Of a stretch of DNA of 64,000 nt, positions 9,340 through 18,004 are shown piece after piece (position 1 is the stretch's first letter; every line of letters begins with the position of its first letter). A model generated the notes under the pieces. It did not search any database and was not told the origin of the DNA. It saw only the letters and a program-made list of their open reading frames with translations. This DNA is from an uncultured Pseudomonadota bacterium (GTDB taxonomy: Bacteria > Myxococcota_A > Bradymonadia > Bradymonadales > Bradymonadaceae). The position numbers were made by a program, and so were the translations under genes. The stretch covers positions 1 through 64,000 of the forward strand of contig CAJXPB010000004.1 in the NCBI GenBank assembly GCA_913057905.1, given 5' to 3'.

Positions 9340-9451
9340 GGCGCGGCGTGGACCAATGCGCGCATCGTCGATCGTGTTTCGATGACGAGGTTCGACGGGC
9401 GGTCTCATTGTTTGTTTTCGACCGAAAGTCGCATTTTGTTGCGTGGGGAGT

Positions 9452-10027
9452 CTACACCAGGGACGCACGGTGTATGATCCGATAGTCGGGTCCGCTCTGG
9501 TCGAGATTGGACTCGTACAGCGTCAGGGCGCGCACATCGGTTGTTCCGTACGGGCCCTGGGGAAGTTCATCGCGAATCTTGGTGAGTTTGGGGGCCCGGC
9601 TCGATTTGACTCGGCCCACTGTAATGTGGGCGGAAAATGCGTGCTCATCGCGGTCGACATCAAAGGGTGGCTCGAAGAGAGAGTCCTCAAGAAACTGATG
9701 GATCGGCCCCAGAATCCCGGAGGCCTCGTCATCGACTCCGGCCCACAGGATGCGGGGGTAGTTCGGTCTCGGGAAGGCCCCGATCCCGCGGGCTGTCAAC
9801 TCGAAGGGGTCGGTCTGTCGTGCAGCCCGTTCGACCACGTCTGTGACTTCGTCGACCAGATCGTCTTCGGTGGCCCCCAGGAATTTGAGCGTCAGGTGGA
9901 GATTCTCGGGATCGGTCCATCGAATCCGCATGCCACTGGAGAGGTGGGGCTCAAAGGCCTCCTGCAGGGCGTGGAGTCCCTCTCTCGTTTCGTCGTTCAA
10001 TTCGATGGCCACAAAGAGGCGTTGCAT
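9452..10027 (-). CDS. thpR: RNA 2',3'-cyclic phosphodiesterase (2'-5' RNA ligase family)
   Basis: A 191-residue 2H phosphoesterase of the ThpR/LigT family, which opens 2',3'-cyclic phosphates on RNA. The two catalytic HxT motifs are present: HLTL at 44-47 and HITV at 134-137. Start at the ATG at 10027, giving MQRLFVAIEL, the family's usual beginning; an in-frame start at 10093 would overlap cinA. It lies 25 bp downstream of cinA on the same strand. This cinA-thpR order is common in proteobacteria and suggests co-transcription. Confidence 0.92.
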   Translation of the reverse strand: MQRLFVAIELNDETREGLHALQEAFEPHLSSGMRIRWTDPENLHLTLKFLGATEDDLVDEVTDVVERAARQTDPFELTARGIGAFPRPNYPRILWAGVDDEASGILGPIHQFLEDSLFEPPFDVDRDEHAFSAHITVGRVKSSRAPKLTKIRDELPQGPYGTTDVRALTLYESNLDQSGPDYRIIHRASLV

Positions 10028-10052
10028 GGTGTCGGCTCGGGGGCGTGGAGGA

Positions 10053-11312
10053 TTAGTGGATCCGGGACCAGTCGTGTGCGTCGAGGTTGTCATCGAGTCG
10101 CCATATCAGACCCGCGATGGCGGTCAGGGCGCTGGTACGCCGGACATACGCGCGACCGCGGTCCGGGAAGGTGGCGCGGTGGTGCCACAGTTCATCGGTG
10201 CCGGCGAGTCCAAAGTGAACCCGGCCGACCGGTTTGGCGTCGGTTCCGCCGCTGGGTCCGGCGATGCCGCTGACAGCCAGAGCCCAATCGGCGTCGGCTC
10301 GGGAACGGGCACCGTCGGCCATGGCGCAGACGACTTCAGCGCTCACGGCACCGTGATGTTCGAGCGTCGACTCCGACACCCCAAGCATGGCGATCTTGGC
10401 GTTGTTTGCGTAGGTGACGTACCCGTATTCGAACCAGTCGGAGGCACCGGGGGCATCCGTCAGAAGTTTCCCGATCCATCCGCCGGTGCAGGATTCAGCG
10501 GCGGTCACGGTGGCGCCGGCCGATTCGAGCCGACGCGCGAGAGCCTCGGCCGGGCTCTCGCGGTTGGAGGCGATCACCCAGGGGCCTGAACGCTCCCGGA
10601 TGCCGGCGATCGTCTCATCGACGACGGATCGATCCGTGGCGCTCACCTCGATCGTTACCAGGGGAGAATTGGCCAGGAAGCTGATCCGTGCTCCCTCATG
10701 GCGTCCCTTCTCCAGCACGGACTGCAGCCGGTTCTCCAGCCCGCTTTCGCCGGGGCCCAGGAACGTGAGGCTTTCGGTCGGTGTCTCCCCGCCGTCCGAC
10801 ACCTCCTGAAGCCGGGGGATGACAAAACGGTCGACGTGCCATCGAAACTCGCTGGGGACGCCGGGCAGAAAAAACGCCTGGCAGTTGTTGTGAACCAGTC
10901 GAAAGCCTGCGGCGGTCCCGACATCGGAGGCGAGGATATCGGCGTCGCGGGGAAACTCGCACTGACGCCGATTGTTCTCAGTGAAGGTAAACCCGCGAGC
11001 CTCGAATTGATCGCGCAGGTTCGAGAGGTGTTGTTCGTCGAGTTCAATCGGGCTGGAGGCCCACTGGCTGGCTGCGTACCGAGTGATATCGTCCTGAGTG
11101 GGCCCGAGCCCGCCGGAGACAACGAGGATGTCGGCTCTTCGAGAAGCAGCCTCCAGCGCATCGACGATGGTCTGGTTGGTATCGCCGATGACCGAAGCAT
11201 CGTCGACGGAGAGGCCGAGACGTCGCGCGTGGTCCCCGAGGGTGGCGAGGTTCGCTTCACGGACGCGGCCATCGAGGAGCTCGTCGCCGACTGCGAGATA
11301 CGAGAGATGCAT
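10053..11312 (-). CDS. cinA: CinA family nicotinamide-nucleotide amidohydrolase / pyrophosphatase-type protein
   Basis: A 419-residue CinA-like protein with two domains. The N-terminal MoCF/COG1058 domain (about 1-170) has the opening SYLAVGDELLDGR and VVSGGLGPTQDD. The C-terminal PncC-type deamidase domain (from about 265) has AAESCTGGWIGKLLTD and VSGIAGPSGGT. Such proteins recycle NMN to NaMN and hydrolyse ADP-ribose. The start at 11312 fits the family; the open frame continues to 11498 but adds 62 unrelated residues. It is divergent from the L,D-transpeptidase gene. Confidence 0.93.
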   Translation of the reverse strand: MHLSYLAVGDELLDGRVREANLATLGDHARRLGLSVDDASVIGDTNQTIVDALEAASRRADILVVSGGLGPTQDDITRYAASQWASSPIELDEQHLSNLRDQFEARGFTFTENNRRQCEFPRDADILASDVGTAAGFRLVHNNCQAFFLPGVPSEFRWHVDRFVIPRLQEVSDGGETPTESLTFLGPGESGLENRLQSVLEKGRHEGARISFLANSPLVTIEVSATDRSVVDETIAGIRERSGPWVIASNRESPAEALARRLESAGATVTAAESCTGGWIGKLLTDAPGASDWFEYGYVTYANNAKIAMLGVSESTLEHHGAVSAEVVCAMADGARSRADADWALAVSGIAGPSGGTDAKPVGRVHFGLAGTDELWHHRATFPDRGRAYVRRTSALTAIAGLIWRLDDNLDAHDWSRIH

Positions 11313-11403
11313 GAAGGCTCGTTGTTCAAGCGTGATGGGCCATCGAGTCGTCGTCGAGAAAGGTAATCGTTCCGCTTTGAGCTGCAAGGGATGCTGAAGT
11401 CCG

Positions 11404-11433
11404 TTGACGGGCCAAAACGGAGTCACGTAGCGT
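11404..11433 (+). promoter_or_regulatory. candidate promoter of the L,D-transpeptidase gene
   Basis: TTGACG (11404-11409) and TAGCGT (11428-11433) are 18 bp apart in the intergenic region shared with cinA. The -35 is good and the -10 is weak, resembling the TAnnnT pattern at 1605. Confidence 0.3.
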
Positions 11434-11480
11434 ATCGGTTCCAGTTTCCCTTGGGCGAGAACGCCGCACCGAGAGACACG

Positions 11481-13685
11481 ATGATTCGACCGACACATGA
11501 CCCCCGGGGGCGACCAGCTCGCTGGAGCATGCTGCTAGGCTTGCTTTTCCCGGCGGTGGTACTGGTGATGTCGGGATGTGGTGATACCCAGAAGGCCTCT
11601 GGCGGGTCGGGCACTTCGCTGAAGGAGTCGGCACACCAAGCCATCGAGGCGGTGGATCAATCGATCGGAGAGGTCCTCGAGGACGAGGCCCGTGACCGAG
11701 CGCAGCGCCGTGCGATCCACGCACTCATTCGTGGCGATGGCCTCGAGGAGACGGATCATACGAGCGCGCTGGCTTACCTGTACGACGGGCGGGCCCCCCT
11801 CTGGTTGCGCGACGAGACCTCTCACCTCCATCTCAATGATGCGGGCCGACGTCTGTGGCGTCGGCTTCGCGCCGGGGTCGAAGAGCACGGGCTCTGGCCC
11901 GACCAGCTCAACGTCGCACAGCTCCGCGACCACTTCGCCCAGCCAGGCGATACGAATGCTTCATCGTTGCGCGGGCTGACCTTTAGGCCCGCGGAGCGGG
12001 AGGCATTGCTGCGACATCTCACCGGACCGCCTGGGGCGGACCTCCTGCGGGAGGTCGAGGGATCGTTGACCGACCGGGCGTCCCGGCGAGTCGTGCTGGA
12101 GGCGTTGTTGAGCGGAGCGGAGGGCCCGGTGCCTCGACTTCGAGAGGCCTTCAAAGCCAGAGCGGCTGAGTTGGATGAATACGCCGGACGAGCGGCCCGA
12201 GTGGAGTTGTTGTTGACCGATGGATTGCTGACCTACCTGCGGCGGATGCACTGGGACAACCCGGCCTGGTACGGGGATCGAGTCTGGCATGCGACGCTGA
12301 GGCTCGGGATTCGAGGCCCCCTGAAACCGGGTCGGAAAGTCGACGATCCGCAGGATGAAGGGTCGGCTGCTCGACGGGTTGGCAAAGCGGTGAACGCGGC
12401 CCGGTCGGCGGCGTTTGCCGTTGAACAGGTCGACGGAATTCTCGGCCAACCGGCGAAGGTCGGCGAGGAGATGGAGAAGGCGACTCCGCGATTCGAGCAG
12501 TACCGCCGACTGACGCGGGCCTTCCGGCGGTATCGTCCCGTCGTCGAACATGGTGGGTGGCCGGAGCTCCCGGCCCATGCAGCGGGACTGGACGTGGGAA
12601 ACTTCGCGCCGGTCGTGGGGGCTCTGAAGGAACGGTTGCGCATCGAAGGGTATTATGACGAACCGCAGGTCGACGACCCGACCCAGGAGCACTTCTATGA
12701 CCGTTCGCTCGCCGCGGCGGTGACCGAATATCAGGCGACCCACCAGCTCTATGAGACCGGTTCGGTCTCCGAGCAAACCCTTCGAAGTCTGAACATTCCT
12801 GCCCAGACCAGATGGCATCAGATCAGGGTCAGTCTACAGCGCTGGCGGGACTCGATGGTCGGGCCGGATAGCCACTTCGTTCACGTCAATATCCCCGACT
12901 ATCATGCCGAGATCTGGCGTGACGGCGAACGAAAGATGCGCTTCAAGGTCGTCGTGGGTTCATCGAAACGAAAGGTCGATAAAAAGACCGGCCGAGTTCG
13001 GTTTCCGCACGAGACCCCGCGGTTCAGTGATCGGCTCGAGTACATGGTCATGAACCCGTACTGGAACGTGCCACACAGTATCTGGCAAGAGGAGATCAAA
13101 CCAAAAAAGAAGGAGAATCCCGACCTGTTCGAGGAGGAAGGGTACGAGATCGTCGAGCACGACAACGGGCATCGTTCGCTGCGTCAGAAGCCCGGGCCGA
13201 AAAACGCCCTGGGACGCGTGAAGTTTCTGTTTCCGAACGAACACGCGGTCTACATGCACGACACGCCGGCCAAGGGGCTGTTCCGTCGGCCGACGCGGGC
13301 GGAGTCACACGGGTGCATTCGGGTCTCCGATCCGATGAAATTGGCGAACTACCTGCTGGATCTCGACGGCCGCTGGGAGCGCGGGGAGCGGCGGGAGAGT
13401 CAGTTTAAACGCTGGCTGAACAAGGAAGGCGAGACGTGGGTGCGGCTCCAGCAGACCGTGCCCGTGCACATCGAATACTACGTCGTTCGTGTCGACGAGC
13501 AGGGTCGCGCCCACTTTCTGGCCGATCCCTACGATCTCGACGAGCCCTTGGTCGCAGCGGTCGACCGGCGCCTGGAGACGTATCCGGGAGGCTACGACCT
13601 GCCGGGGGTCCAGCCCGACGAGATGATGCGACTGGCCCTGTCCGGTGAACTGAAGGAGCGCGAGACGCCCGCCTCGAGCTGGTAG
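11481..13685 (+). CDS. L,D-transpeptidase lipoprotein (YcbB/LdtD type)
   Basis: A 734-residue envelope enzyme that makes 3-3 cross-links in peptidoglycan or attaches partners to it. The N-terminus is a lipoprotein signal, LLFPAVVLVMSGC. A helical scaffold follows (about 50-350), then a peptidoglycan-binding-like region (VVGALKERLRIEGYY), then the YkuD catalytic domain from about 480. The active-site motif SHGCIRVSDP gives the nucleophile C612 with H610 beside it. YMHDTPAKGLF upstream is also typical of the family. E. coli YcbB is 615 residues, so this is somewhat longer. I chose ATG 11481, which puts the signal peptide at the start; the frame is open back to 11391. Confidence 0.92.
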   Translation: MIRPTHDPRGRPARWSMLLGLLFPAVVLVMSGCGDTQKASGGSGTSLKESAHQAIEAVDQSIGEVLEDEARDRAQRRAIHALIRGDGLEETDHTSALAYLYDGRAPLWLRDETSHLHLNDAGRRLWRRLRAGVEEHGLWPDQLNVAQLRDHFAQPGDTNASSLRGLTFRPAEREALLRHLTGPPGADLLREVEGSLTDRASRRVVLEALLSGAEGPVPRLREAFKARAAELDEYAGRAARVELLLTDGLLTYLRRMHWDNPAWYGDRVWHATLRLGIRGPLKPGRKVDDPQDEGSAARRVGKAVNAARSAAFAVEQVDGILGQPAKVGEEMEKATPRFEQYRRLTRAFRRYRPVVEHGGWPELPAHAAGLDVGNFAPVVGALKERLRIEGYYDEPQVDDPTQEHFYDRSLAAAVTEYQATHQLYETGSVSEQTLRSLNIPAQTRWHQIRVSLQRWRDSMVGPDSHFVHVNIPDYHAEIWRDGERKMRFKVVVGSSKRKVDKKTGRVRFPHETPRFSDRLEYMVMNPYWNVPHSIWQEEIKPKKKENPDLFEEEGYEIVEHDNGHRSLRQKPGPKNALGRVKFLFPNEHAVYMHDTPAKGLFRRPTRAESHGCIRVSDPMKLANYLLDLDGRWERGERRESQFKRWLNKEGETWVRLQQTVPVHIEYYVVRVDEQGRAHFLADPYDLDEPLVAAVDRRLETYPGGYDLPGVQPDEMMRLALSGELKERETPASSW

Positions 13686-13751
13686 AAGTCCACGCCGCCG
13701 AGACGTCGCACATGCATTCAGCCGGGGAGAGGGCTGCAGCCGATAATCGTC

Positions 13752-13780
13752 TTTCCAGATGGATCGGCATCGGGTATCAT
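13752..13780 (+). promoter_or_regulatory. candidate promoter of the 13838 lipoprotein gene
   Basis: TTTCCA (13752-13757) and TATCAT (13775-13780) are 17 bp apart. The -10 agrees at five of six positions. It is about 55 bp upstream of the start codon, and a small CAGCC/GGCTG hairpin of the preceding gene lies just before it. Confidence 0.4.
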
Positions 13781-13837
13781 TGCGGCGTTGTTCCAAAATC
13801 TGCCGATTGAACCGTCCCACACGCGTAGGATGCCGTG

Positions 13838-15214
13838 ATGAGTGCCCGTAGATTGACGCTGGTCTTCGTATTGCTTCTGACGTTTCCCGCCTGCGGCGGA
13901 ACCGACGGTCCAAGCGAGATCGGCGAAGGGCTCTCGGAGGAGACCCCCACGGTCTTGAGAGAGACGCCGGATTTTATCTCGGACTCGAAACTCGACACCT
14001 TTTTGAGGGTCGACTGGGCCGATGATGTGACGATGGTCGATTCGCAAGCGATGGGCGCGCTTACGAACTTCGATTGGCAGCGCCAGACCTACACGTTCGA
14101 CCGCAACGCACTGAATAGTGAGGGAGTTCAACTGAAATCGGGGCGGGTGCTTCTGATGGCGGGCCTGGCCCTTCGGCGGATCAAGTCGGTGAATCGAAAC
14201 GGCGGGAAGGTGACGGTCACGACGGGTCCGGCAACGCTCGAAGACGCCATCTCAGACGGTGAGATCGGCCTGGACTACGAGACCGAGTACACGCCGGAGA
14301 TGTTCAAATACTCGACGATGGAGTTCCGGCAGGCGACGGTCAAAGACGGCATGTTGACGGTCGGTCAGCCCCTGGAGATCGATGCCGGGTCGGTCAGTGT
14401 CGAGATCAACCAGGGCATGGCCTCCTATGAGGTGACCGCGGGGAAGTACACCTACACGATGGATTTCTCGCTGGAGGGGGATCGTTTCCAGACCGCCTTC
14501 AATATCGTCAAGGAGAGCGACAATGGTCCGACGATTCGATACGGCGTGTCGGGCCATGTCGACGCCCCCAAGCATCGGATGAGGGCGAGCTACAGCGACG
14601 GGAAGATCTCGGATTACTCCTATCAGACCGAGGGGCTGTCGGGGGAATTGACCCTCTCAATCGCGGCGGCTGGGTCCGGCCCCGACAGCGTCTCGTTCCC
14701 GCTGCCGTCGCCGCTTTTTAAATACCCCATTCTGATCGGCGGGGTGTTGCCGGCGACCATCGAGGTGGGGGCGCTCGTCGCCATTGAGGCGAACGTCCCA
14801 CAGAACGTCTCGGCCTCCGTCCAGATCGAAAATACGTATCGCTTCGACTCCGATGTCGGCTTTCAGTTGAAGGATCGGTCCATCACGCCGGCGGCCCAGC
14901 TCGGGCCCATTCAGGCCAAAGATGGAATGGTAGACTTGGCCTCGAAGTTCGTGCCGGTCTCGGCGGCGATGTCCCTGGGATTTCCCCGGATCGGTATCAG
15001 CATTCTGAACGGGACGCTGGCAGGGCGATTGCAGACGGTCTTTACGTTGCAGGGATCGTTGACGTTCGGGCCGGTGTGCCAGAGCGCCAGGATTTCGCTG
15101 CTGGGCGAAGGGGCGTACGACATGACGCTCTTCGGTGCGATTCCGGTTTCGAGCGGGAAGACCCAGTTTTTCGACGAGGTCGAACGTGAAATTCAGGACA
15201 GCTGCGAGTCGTAG
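13838..15214 (+). CDS. lipoprotein of unknown function
   Basis: A 458-residue exported protein beginning with a lipoprotein signal (TLVFVLLLTFPACGG, lipobox PAC). The mature part has beta-rich, amphipathic stretches with regularly spaced Thr, Val and Tyr, and two widely spaced cysteines near the end. I recognise no domain. ATG 13838 has AGGA seven bases upstream; a GTG three bases earlier is possible. It lies between the L,D-transpeptidase and the type III operon, all on the plus strand, but its own promoter and a following hairpin argue for a separate unit. Confidence 0.75.
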   Translation: MSARRLTLVFVLLLTFPACGGTDGPSEIGEGLSEETPTVLRETPDFISDSKLDTFLRVDWADDVTMVDSQAMGALTNFDWQRQTYTFDRNALNSEGVQLKSGRVLLMAGLALRRIKSVNRNGGKVTVTTGPATLEDAISDGEIGLDYETEYTPEMFKYSTMEFRQATVKDGMLTVGQPLEIDAGSVSVEINQGMASYEVTAGKYTYTMDFSLEGDRFQTAFNIVKESDNGPTIRYGVSGHVDAPKHRMRASYSDGKISDYSYQTEGLSGELTLSIAAAGSGPDSVSFPLPSPLFKYPILIGGVLPATIEVGALVAIEANVPQNVSASVQIENTYRFDSDVGFQLKDRSITPAAQLGPIQAKDGMVDLASKFVPVSAAMSLGFPRIGISILNGTLAGRLQTVFTLQGSLTFGPVCQSARISLLGEGAYDMTLFGAIPVSSGKTQFFDEVEREIQDSCES

Positions 15215-15250
15215 CCCGGCCAGAGCCGATCCCCACAGAAGATGGCCCTT

Positions 15251-15277
15251 CCCCATCATCCCTTGATGGGGTAGAAT
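15251..15277 (+). promoter_or_regulatory. dyad next to a -10 box upstream of the type III operon
   Basis: An 8-bp perfect inverted repeat, CCCCATCA and TGATGGGG with a 5-base loop (15251-15271), directly abuts TAGAAT (15272-15277), a five-of-six -10 match. The bases at the -35 position (TTCCCC) match poorly. It could be the terminator hairpin of the preceding gene, or an operator in the spacer of an activator-dependent promoter for the operon starting at 15327. Confidence 0.4.
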
Positions 15278-15326
15278 CGGACAGGTAACCAAAAGTGGAG
15301 TCCACCTGAGGACATGGGAGGGAGAG

Positions 15327-15743
15327 ATGGTAGATCCGGTAGCAGGAGCAGGGCAGGTCGGCGCCGATATGGCCGCAAACCAGAGCGATTCGGGCCGAGC
15401 GAGCGAGTCGACCACGAAATTCGACGATCTCCTGGAGGCGGATATGGACGTCGAGTCGGGCGAACCGACGGGTCCGAATGCTGAAAGCGCTGTCGATGCC
15501 GTCGATGGCGCCTCCGAAGTCGAGGAGACCCGCCTGAGCCGAGTCATCGACTCGATTCAGTCGGATCGCGCGTCTCTTGAGAAGACGATGGATCGGGTAA
15601 TGGGGGGCCAGGATCTCGACCAGCGGGAGATGCTCGAGATGCAGGCGCTCGTCTACCAGTACAGCCAGCGCGTCGAGCTGACGTCGAAGGTGGTCGAGAA
15701 GGCGACCGACGGTCTCAAGCAGATGCTGAACATGCAGGTCTGA
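15327..15743 (+). CDS. sctI: type III secretion inner rod protein
   Basis: A 138-residue protein with a polar, acidic, probably disordered first half and a helical C-terminus. The C-terminal part (MLEMQALVYQYSQRVELTSK, then VVEKATDGLKQMLNMQV) matches the conserved end of YscI/EscI/HrpB-type inner rod proteins, which line the export channel under the needle. Length fits the family (about 80-140). A very strong ribosome binding site, GGGAGGGAGAG, precedes the ATG. sctJ follows on the same strand, as in yscI-yscJ of Yersinia. It has no cleavable signal, as expected for a type III substrate. Confidence 0.8.
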   Translation: MVDPVAGAGQVGADMAANQSDSGRASESTTKFDDLLEADMDVESGEPTGPNAESAVDAVDGASEVEETRLSRVIDSIQSDRASLEKTMDRVMGGQDLDQREMLEMQALVYQYSQRVELTSKVVEKATDGLKQMLNMQV

Positions 15744-15805
15744 CCTCGCATGTGCTGCGCTCCGAAGCTCCAATACATGTAGGAAAACGAACGCGGGAGG
15801 ATGCA

Positions 15806-16576
15806 ATGAGATGGAAGTGGTTGGCCGCCCTCATGCTCTGGGCAGTCGTCGGTTGTAGTGCCGAGGTCTATCACGGGCTCAGCGAACGACAGGCGAATGA
15901 ACTCGTCGTGGCACTCGAGGAGTCGGGCATCGCCGCCGACAAGGCCCCGGACCCGGCCGGCGAGGCGACATGGCTGGTCAGCGTGGCGCGCGGAGAACGG
16001 GTGAGGGCATGGCAACTTCTGGAATCTCGAGGGTTGCCTCGTCCCGAGACGGGTGGCTTCGACGAATTTTATCCGAGTGGCGGCCTGATTCCGACGTCTG
16101 GAGAAGAGCGGGTTATCCTCCAGTACGCAACGGCCGAGGAACTCCGAAAGACCCTGCTGAAGATCGACAGCGTCGTCGATGCCCAGGTCAATCTGGTGTT
16201 GCCCGAAAAACCCCGGATTCGCCTTGAACACACCAAGGTGGAGCCGCCGCGAGCCAGTGTGCTGGTCGTCAGCCGGCCCGAGCCCGAGGTGACACCCGAG
16301 GAGGTCCGGCGGCTCGTAGCCGGGGGCGTAGAGGGGCTGTCGGCTCAACGAGTAGAAGTCGTCTTAAAGACGGCCCCGGTCGACCGCGCAAAGATCGGAG
16401 AGCCGGACCTGGCGACCGTGGGGCCGGTCTCAGTGGCGCCCGAAAGTCAGGGGATGCTTCGGGCTGTCATCGGGGGGATGGGGGCGATCATCGTGCTGTT
16501 GGCAGCGGGGACGATGTACCTCCTGTGGCGTCGTGGATTTCAAGAGCGTCATTCCGACGGACCGGAGGTAACATGA
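15806..16576 (+). CDS. sctJ: type III secretion inner-membrane ring lipoprotein
   Basis: A 256-residue YscJ/FliF-family protein that forms the inner ring of the injectisome basal body. It has a lipobox (LMLWAVVGC, C17), ring-building motifs (EVYHGLSERQANELVVALEE, DAQVNLVLPEKP), and a C-terminal membrane helix around 222-245 followed by WRR. A lipidated short protein with one C-terminal helix is the injectisome form; flagellar FliF is much longer. GGGAGG lies five bases before the chosen ATG. The stop overlaps the start of the next gene (ATGA). Confidence 0.95.
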   Translation: MRWKWLAALMLWAVVGCSAEVYHGLSERQANELVVALEESGIAADKAPDPAGEATWLVSVARGERVRAWQLLESRGLPRPETGGFDEFYPSGGLIPTSGEERVILQYATAEELRKTLLKIDSVVDAQVNLVLPEKPRIRLEHTKVEPPRASVLVVSRPEPEVTPEEVRRLVAGGVEGLSAQRVEVVLKTAPVDRAKIGEPDLATVGPVSVAPESQGMLRAVIGGMGAIIVLLAAGTMYLLWRRGFQERHSDGPEVT

Positions 16577-17340
16577 GCGCGCCGGCCACGAATCGATACG
16601 AGCAGGGGTTGCTCTGGGTCATCCGTCATCACGGCGAGGATGGTGTGCTCGAGTTTCTGGAGCCCGGATCGTCGCATGCACTGGATTCAGTCCTGTCGGC
16701 GGCTGTCACACCTGGCGGACGAAGTGGAGGTTCCGGGAACCCGGCGGCCCACCGGATAGATGAGGCCGTAGCTGCGACTTTGGCCGGGTTGCGAACCCAG
16801 CGGCCCGCCGAGCTGTGTATTCCGCAGGTCTGTCATTCACAGACCCCGGATGGCTTCGACGCTGCGATCGATGCCGCCGTCGACTCGCCACGGACGTTTT
16901 TCATGGAGTTCGGTGCCTGGCTTCTGGGTCGAGTGCTTCAGGAGTCGGACCGCAGAGAGGTTGCTCGGTGGGGAGTGACGTTGTCGGGTCGGCAGCGGCG
17001 TGCGTTTGCGGAGGGCCATCGCGATCGTAGGCCGGTAGGCGAAGACGAAGGGCGCCGGATCCGTGAAGCATTCGATCGCTTCGGCCGGCATGTCGACGGC
17101 TTGGACGAGCAATTATACCGGCTCGGGCTCTTCGGTGTCGCCACCGCGACGGTCAGGCGTTTTCGACAGCGGTTGAATCGGTTAGCGGACGCGCTCGAGC
17201 CGCGCGAACGAGACCGGTGTCTGCACTATTACCGGCGCGCCTGGTCGAGTTCGCGCCGGAGTGTCGCGTATGCATTTCGAGAGACGTTACAGGCATTTAC
17301 CGGATGGCATTGTGCGAAGGGGGGTGGTGATGTCGGGTGA
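16573..17340 (+). CDS. putative type III sorting-platform protein in the SctK position
   Basis: A 255-residue soluble protein, Arg-rich in its second half. I do not see a strongly conserved motif. It lies between sctJ and sctL, overlapping both by a few bases, which is exactly where yscK sits in Yersinia, and SctK proteins are known to diverge fast. SctK forms the spokes that hold SctL and the ATPase to the basal body. Function is therefore inferred from position only. The ATG overlaps the sctJ stop as ATGA, and GGAGG lies just upstream. Confidence 0.55.
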   Translation: MSAPATNRYEQGLLWVIRHHGEDGVLEFLEPGSSHALDSVLSAAVTPGGRSGGSGNPAAHRIDEAVAATLAGLRTQRPAELCIPQVCHSQTPDGFDAAIDAAVDSPRTFFMEFGAWLLGRVLQESDRREVARWGVTLSGRQRRAFAEGHRDRRPVGEDEGRRIREAFDRFGRHVDGLDEQLYRLGLFGVATATVRRFRQRLNRLADALEPRERDRCLHYYRRAWSSSRRSVAYAFRETLQAFTGWHCAKGGGDVG

Positions 17341-18004
17341 TGACGAGGCAATTCGGGTGGTCAAAGCGGGGCGAGGTATCGGCACTCCGTTGGCGAAGCT
17401 CGTCTCTTCCCCACGGGTTCGAGTCGTCACCGCCGAAGCCCTGGATGCGATCGAGACGGTACAGGAGTGTGTCGAAGCAGCAGTGACGGCGGCGGAGGAT
17501 CGGCTGCGGGCCGCCGACGAGGAGGCAGACAGAATCCGTGAGACCGCTCGAGAAGAGGGGCGCGCCGACGGGCTCTCTCAGTGGATAGAGATGATCGAGG
17601 CGCTACACACCGAGCGGCGGCGGCTGGTGTCCGAGGCCCGCGATGACATGCTCAAGCTGGCGTTTCGAGTGGCCGGCCAGATCGTCGAAAGAACCGTCGA
17701 GATGGACCCTCGGGTGGTCGAGGGCATGGTCGAGCGTGCTCTCTCCCACGTGCGCGGGGAGTCGGACGTCGAATTGCGGATTCACCCCGAAGACAGGCAG
17801 GTTATCGACGCGGTGCGACCGACATTCGAGGCCGAACTCGGAGGGGCGCGGATCCGGGTTCAGGAGGACGACTCCGTCGATCGCGGAGGCTGTATTCTGG
17901 AGACCGACATGAACCGGGTCGATGCCCGGGTTGGCGTCCAACTTGAGAGCCTTCGGGCTGCTCTGGGCAGCGCCAGGCACAATGGCGCAGGGGGCGAATC
18001 ATGA
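17330..18004 (+). CDS. sctL: type III secretion stator protein (FliH/YscL family)
   Basis: A 224-residue protein with the family pattern: a long charged coiled coil (about 55-115) and a C-terminal domain with LKLAFRVAGQIVERTVE and ELRIHPEDRQVIDAV, typical of FliH/YscL. SctL dimers link the SctN ATPase to the cytoplasmic sorting platform and restrain its activity. The ATG at 17330 has GGGGTGG upstream and overlaps the end of the previous gene by 11 bases; sctN then starts inside the stop codon (ATGA). Tight coupling supports complex assembly. Confidence 0.85.
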   Translation: MSGDDEAIRVVKAGRGIGTPLAKLVSSPRVRVVTAEALDAIETVQECVEAAVTAAEDRLRAADEEADRIRETAREEGRADGLSQWIEMIEALHTERRRLVSEARDDMLKLAFRVAGQIVERTVEMDPRVVEGMVERALSHVRGESDVELRIHPEDRQVIDAVRPTFEAELGGARIRVQEDDSVDRGGCILETDMNRVDARVGVQLESLRAALGSARHNGAGGES

